This document shows, in pieces, positions 5,501 to 7,646 of a stretch of 7,646 nt of DNA. Made by a program: the position numbers and the translations under genes. Origin of the DNA: an uncultured Haemophilus sp. (GTDB taxonomy: Bacteria; Pseudomonadota; Gammaproteobacteria; Enterobacterales; Pasteurellaceae); NCBI RefSeq assembly GCF_937976265.1, contig NZ_CALJRX010000022.1, positions 1 through 7,646 of the forward strand, written 5' to 3'. The stretch's first letter is position 1, and each line of letters begins with the position of its first letter. The notes beneath the pieces are model-generated. The model made no database searches. It was given only the letters and a program-made list of their open reading frames with translations, and was not told where the DNA came from.

Positions 5501-7646
5501 ACTTGGTTAAGTAGCGATTATATGTTTAATGCATTGAAAAATGATCCACAAAATCTCTTAAAACGCTTAGGGGATGGATATTACGAACAGCGTTTAATCA
5601 ATGAGCAGATTAACCAATTAACGGGTAAACGTTTCTTAGATGGTTATGATAACGATTATGCTCAATATAAAACCTTGATGGATAATGGGGTACTTTATGC
5701 GAAAAAATGGCAGTTAGTACCGGGAGTTGCTTTAACTGAAGCTCAGATGAAAGAGCTAACCTCTGATTTGGTGTGGTTTGAGAAACAGGAAACCGTTTTA
5801 CCAAATGGTCAGAAGGTTTCAGTATTAGCACCAAAAGTTTATTTAGCGCCACGCAATGTTAAAGTGAATGGTGAAGGGGCGATTATTTCGGCGAATAAGG
5901 TCGTTATTAATGGTATTCAACAAGTTGAGAATAGCGGCACTATTTTAGGGAATGAAGGCGTTAGCATTAATGCAGAGAACATCACGAATGACAAAGGACG
6001 TGTACAGGGTGATGTTGTACTCTTACAGGCAGAAAATACCCTTAAAAATATTGGTGGTGTGATTGAAGGAAAAGATGCCATTCTTGCTCAAGCGAAAAAA
6101 GTTCAAATTGAGGGAAGCGTTTCTGAAACTCAAGATGATGGCAAATTCCACCAAAAAACAATTGGTAAAGCAGCAGAGATTAATCTCACCAATAAAGAGG
6201 GAGAGGTACAAATTTATGCTGATGAAGATATTACGGTAAAAGGCGCGAAAGCCAATATTGCTGGTGATGCGGTATTTAATGCGAAGGGTAAATTAGAGCT
6301 AGGCGCATTAGATACCCATAATAAAGAGCATTATGGTTCTGGTGACAAGTATTATCGTTTAGACCAAGAGATGCAGGTAGGCAATCAACTGAATGTTGGC
6401 GGCAATGTTAATTACATTGGTGGTGAGAAGGTGAGTATTGTTGGCAATGATGTACATACTGATGGTAATACACTGATTGCTTCAAAAGGCGATATTGAAA
6501 TTAAAGAGGCGCGTAATAAAGAACAGTTAAGCAGTGGTGTGAAAACTGTAGATAAGGGGCTAAGTAAAGTAACAAGAGTAATTAAACATGAGCATGATTA
6601 TGATCTTGCTCAAGGTTCGACCCTGGATGCGAATAAAATTCGTATACAATCCGATGGCAATATTTCTGTACAAGGTTCGAATGTAGTAGCAGAAAGTGGA
6701 TTAACAGTTGCAGGAAAAAATATTGATATAAAAGAAGCTGAAAACCGGGTGTATTCAGAAGATTTTTCAATGACTAAAAAATCCGGTTTATTGGGTGGAG
6801 GGATTGGTTTTACGATCGGCAAGCAAAAACAAACCTTAGAAAATGATCAAACTCGCCTTTATGCTAGCGGCAGCCAAGTTGGAAGTCTTAATAACAATAC
6901 CACAATGGTTGCAGAGAATGCATATACTCAGACAGCAAGTATAGTGAGTGCTATTAAAGGTGATGTAAATATTCTGGCAAAAAAAGCCGATATTAAAGCG
7001 GCAGACGATAAATATGAAACCAATATGAAACAAACCTTTGAACAAAAAGGTTTAACTATTGCTATTACCTCCCCTATTATTTCTGCACTTCAGGCAGTAC
7101 AAGGGGCTATCGAATCCACTAAACAAGTTGGTGATAGTAAACATGACCGAGTGAATACTATGGCGGCAGCTAATGCTGGTTTTGAGGCTTATCGTGCCTA
7201 TCAATCTGGAACAAAAGCTGTAACCGATGTCAAAGATTTTATGAATGGTGAAGGGAATGTCGACTCCTTGATCGGTGTACAAATCACTTATGGCCAACAG
7301 AAGAGCGAATCTCACACTCATACTGAAGGGAAAACAGCTGCCAAATCTCAAGTTAATTCGGGCGGTAAAGTGAATATTGTGGCAACGGGTGCCGGAAAGG
7401 ATTCTGACATTAATATTGAGGGTTCGGATATTTCTGGTAAACAAGGCACGACTTTGATGGCAGATAATCAAGTAAACATCAAAGCAGCAGAACAAAACCA
7501 TCAAGAGCGTAGCACCAACAAGTCAAGTGGTTTTAATGCTGGTGTTGCTATTAAAGTCAGCAATGGCGTAGCAGCAGGTATTACTGTAGGCGGTAATTAC
7601 GGAAAAGGTTACGGTAATGGTGATGAAACCACTTATGTTGCAAGCC
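2570..7646 (+). CDS. TpsA exoprotein, CdiA/FhaB-type filamentous haemagglutinin (N-terminal part; runs off the right edge)
   Basis: The frame is open for 1692 codons to the edge, with no internal stop or frameshift when read codon by codon. Residues 1-73 are an extended signal peptide: the ESPR (MNKRHYKVIFSRVLNQ...), a polar linker, then a hydrophobic core ending LAPSAHA-ED. The TPS secretion domain (about 95-340) has NPNL at 147-150, NPSGI at 187-191, a Cys pair at 193/196 (CDGC), LGGMYA at 309-314 and GVRNAG at 327-332. FHA-1 beta-helix repeats (about 340-720) carry recurring N-[IL]-[DTE]-N type turns. A Trp/Tyr/His-rich middle segment (about 725-948) sits where CdiA proteins carry the receptor-binding region. 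A conserved block (949-1093, LPNASLY to APKVYLA, with WLSSDYM and RLGDGYYEQRL) resembles the Tyr/Pro-type domain of CdiA. FHA-2 follows from about 1100, with the helical patch near 1490-1545. The protein is secreted by the upstream TpsB as a surface filament. The C-terminus, which would show a toxin or adhesin module, is missing, so CDI effector versus adhesin is unresolved. Confidence 0.93.
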   Translation, partial: MNKRHYKVIFSRVLNQLVVVSELAKSQGKAQSENVSSEQEKTGLFSTALSLNSIHFSLMLALGFVFLAPSAHAEDMAIRADKSAPGNQQPTVLQTGNGLPQVNIQTPSAGGVSRNQYSQFDVAEKGAVLNNARKAAQTQMAGWVQGNPNLARGEAKVILNEVNSANPSRLKGYVEVAGKKADVVIANPSGIQCDGCGVINAGRTTLTTGKADVENGELKGYRVKGGKVTVGQKGMDNSQSDYTDIIAEKAEIKGGVWSKKGIKVITGKNNVDRTNDSVVYVGDKNTDNTDRTSDTQGENQSYSVDVSQLGGMYAEKIHLVDNGQGLGVRNAGHIGASAGSVKIDSQGKIVNEGFIGGSENAQLNAKKNIENRGTVYAKAQTQLNAQNIDNKQGVIAGKQVQLNANNVDNRKQSDKGSLIVASEKVSIKAKNLDNSGTKSNGQNEQGIKATALELQADNLTNQQGGIYVSQKADISLTDKLVNQQGEILSDGELHIKGDKNTARIDNNGGRIHAGEKLAITAKKLENEGQISSTGDADIALKESFTLNKAFQVDGHLQFSTDGKFTNKTQLRTGQGVTVKAAEIDNPDGSEIASQVTHIVTSQLTNRGLIDGVKNRIDAESLNNLGTGRLYGNHLSIASKNLTNDKEGDSSATIAARERLDLGVDKMKNLDHSLVLSLGDLAIGGQLDEQGKAVGKAGEIFNGSATIEALGDGKINTAKLLNTDLHLTLGVDTSYEGFTEYALHKDSTRYRTGPNGVGEIDWNRKSRNAWFNFNDGRPRLNQDDWHKWEYTRTTKTDRIDSQDPGKILIGGNLSLSGDDLKNQYSKLLVGKTLYLGDSAVSTNPNHKDLVAGATKLINEDKIGEIHQVDDGKYGQLLSYRDKNWAKRRYGHKTEWQEGYHHEHATEYFNFNVVKNNIGDLAAVKEASSQSTIGARNEAEAVGAVNNAVRLPNASLYKINQDPQSHYVVETDPQFADKRTWLSSDYMFNALKNDPQNLLKRLGDGYYEQRLINEQINQLTGKRFLDGYDNDYAQYKTLMDNGVLYAKKWQLVPGVALTEAQMKELTSDLVWFEKQETVLPNGQKVSVLAPKVYLAPRNVKVNGEGAIISANKVVINGIQQVENSGTILGNEGVSINAENITNDKGRVQGDVVLLQAENTLKNIGGVIEGKDAILAQAKKVQIEGSVSETQDDGKFHQKTIGKAAEINLTNKEGEVQIYADEDITVKGAKANIAGDAVFNAKGKLELGALDTHNKEHYGSGDKYYRLDQEMQVGNQLNVGGNVNYIGGEKVSIVGNDVHTDGNTLIASKGDIEIKEARNKEQLSSGVKTVDKGLSKVTRVIKHEHDYDLAQGSTLDANKIRIQSDGNISVQGSNVVAESGLTVAGKNIDIKEAENRVYSEDFSMTKKSGLLGGGIGFTIGKQKQTLENDQTRLYASGSQVGSLNNNTTMVAENAYTQTASIVSAIKGDVNILAKKADIKAADDKYETNMKQTFEQKGLTIAITSPIISALQAVQGAIESTKQVGDSKHDRVNTMAAANAGFEAYRAYQSGTKAVTDVKDFMNGEGNVDSLIGVQITYGQQKSESHTHTEGKTAAKSQVNSGGKVNIVATGAGKDSDINIEGSDISGKQGTTLMADNQVNIKAAEQNHQERSTNKSSGFNAGVAIKVSNGVAAGITVGGNYGKGYGNGDETTYVAS
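2708..2716 (-). other. DNA uptake signal inside the TpsA signal-peptide coding region
   Basis: ACCGCACTT matches the Haemophilus uptake core perfectly. It encodes Thr-Ala-Leu (residues 47-49) in the polar linker between the ESPR and the hydrophobic core, where sequence constraint on the protein is low. Confidence 0.8.
3438..3446 (-). other. DNA uptake signal inside the TPS-domain coding region
   Basis: ACCGCACTT is a perfect uptake core. It lies in the codons for Asp290-Arg-Thr-Ser in a polar loop, and the flanking AACACTG and CTGATACC are unremarkable. A related stretch, GACCGCACC at 3383-3391, encodes another Asp-Arg-Thr 18 residues upstream but is not a signal. Confidence 0.8.

Noticed and set aside
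7052..7504. 150-residue minus-strand ORF
   Set aside because: It lies entirely within the uninterrupted tpsA reading frame, has no ribosome binding site or recognisable domain, and its composition is that of a reverse-strand shadow.
724..7646. Identification as the haem-haemopexin system HxuB/HxuA
   Set aside because: The TpsA here has an ESPR, a CDGC pair in the TPS domain, a Tyr/Pro-type block and FHA-2 repeats, and is much longer than HxuA. It belongs with CdiA/FhaB proteins.
1..7646. CRISPR array, tRNA, rRNA or insertion sequence
   Set aside because: No regularly spaced direct repeats, cloverleaf-like sequences, rRNA segments or transposase ORFs were seen on either strand.

Overview
The window looks like chromosomal DNA of a Pasteurellaceae bacterium of the Haemophilus influenzae branch. 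Perfect copies of the Haemophilus-type DNA uptake signal (AAGTGCGGT, read here as ACCGCACTT) lie at 627, 2708 and 3438, and a one-mismatch copy lies at 582. The DNA is AT-rich and uses the A/T-ending codons typical of that group. The alternative Actinobacillus-type signal was not seen. The genus call is an inference from these signals.

Layout, left to right. Positions 1-156 hold the 3' end of an unidentified gene whose product ends in a membrane helix. Positions 157-475 are very AT-rich and hold a short, apparently broken Cys-rich ORF. Positions 476-723 form an intergenic region with two clear inverted repeats; the second is built from two opposed uptake signals and is the likely terminator isolating the next operon. 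Positions 724-2499 encode a complete outer-membrane TpsB transporter (CdiB/ShlB/FhaC type). After a 70-base gap, the ORF from 2570 stays open to the right edge (1692 codons) and encodes the N-terminal part of a giant TpsA exoprotein of the CdiA/FhaB filamentous-haemagglutinin family.

The two large genes form a two-partner secretion operon. TpsA carries an extended signal peptide (ESPR) for Sec export and a TPS domain that TpsB should recognise in the periplasm through its POTRA domains. TpsB then threads TpsA through its barrel to the cell surface. After the TPS domain come FHA-1 repeats, a Trp/Tyr/His-rich middle segment, a conserved Tyr/Pro-type block and the start of FHA-2. This order matches contact-dependent inhibition (CdiA) effectors. 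However, the C-terminal toxin and the immunity gene that would prove CDI lie beyond the window, so an adhesin role cannot be excluded. The most open-ended parts are the left-flank ORFs, which could be leftovers of a neighbouring accessory or immunity array, and the middle segment of TpsA.
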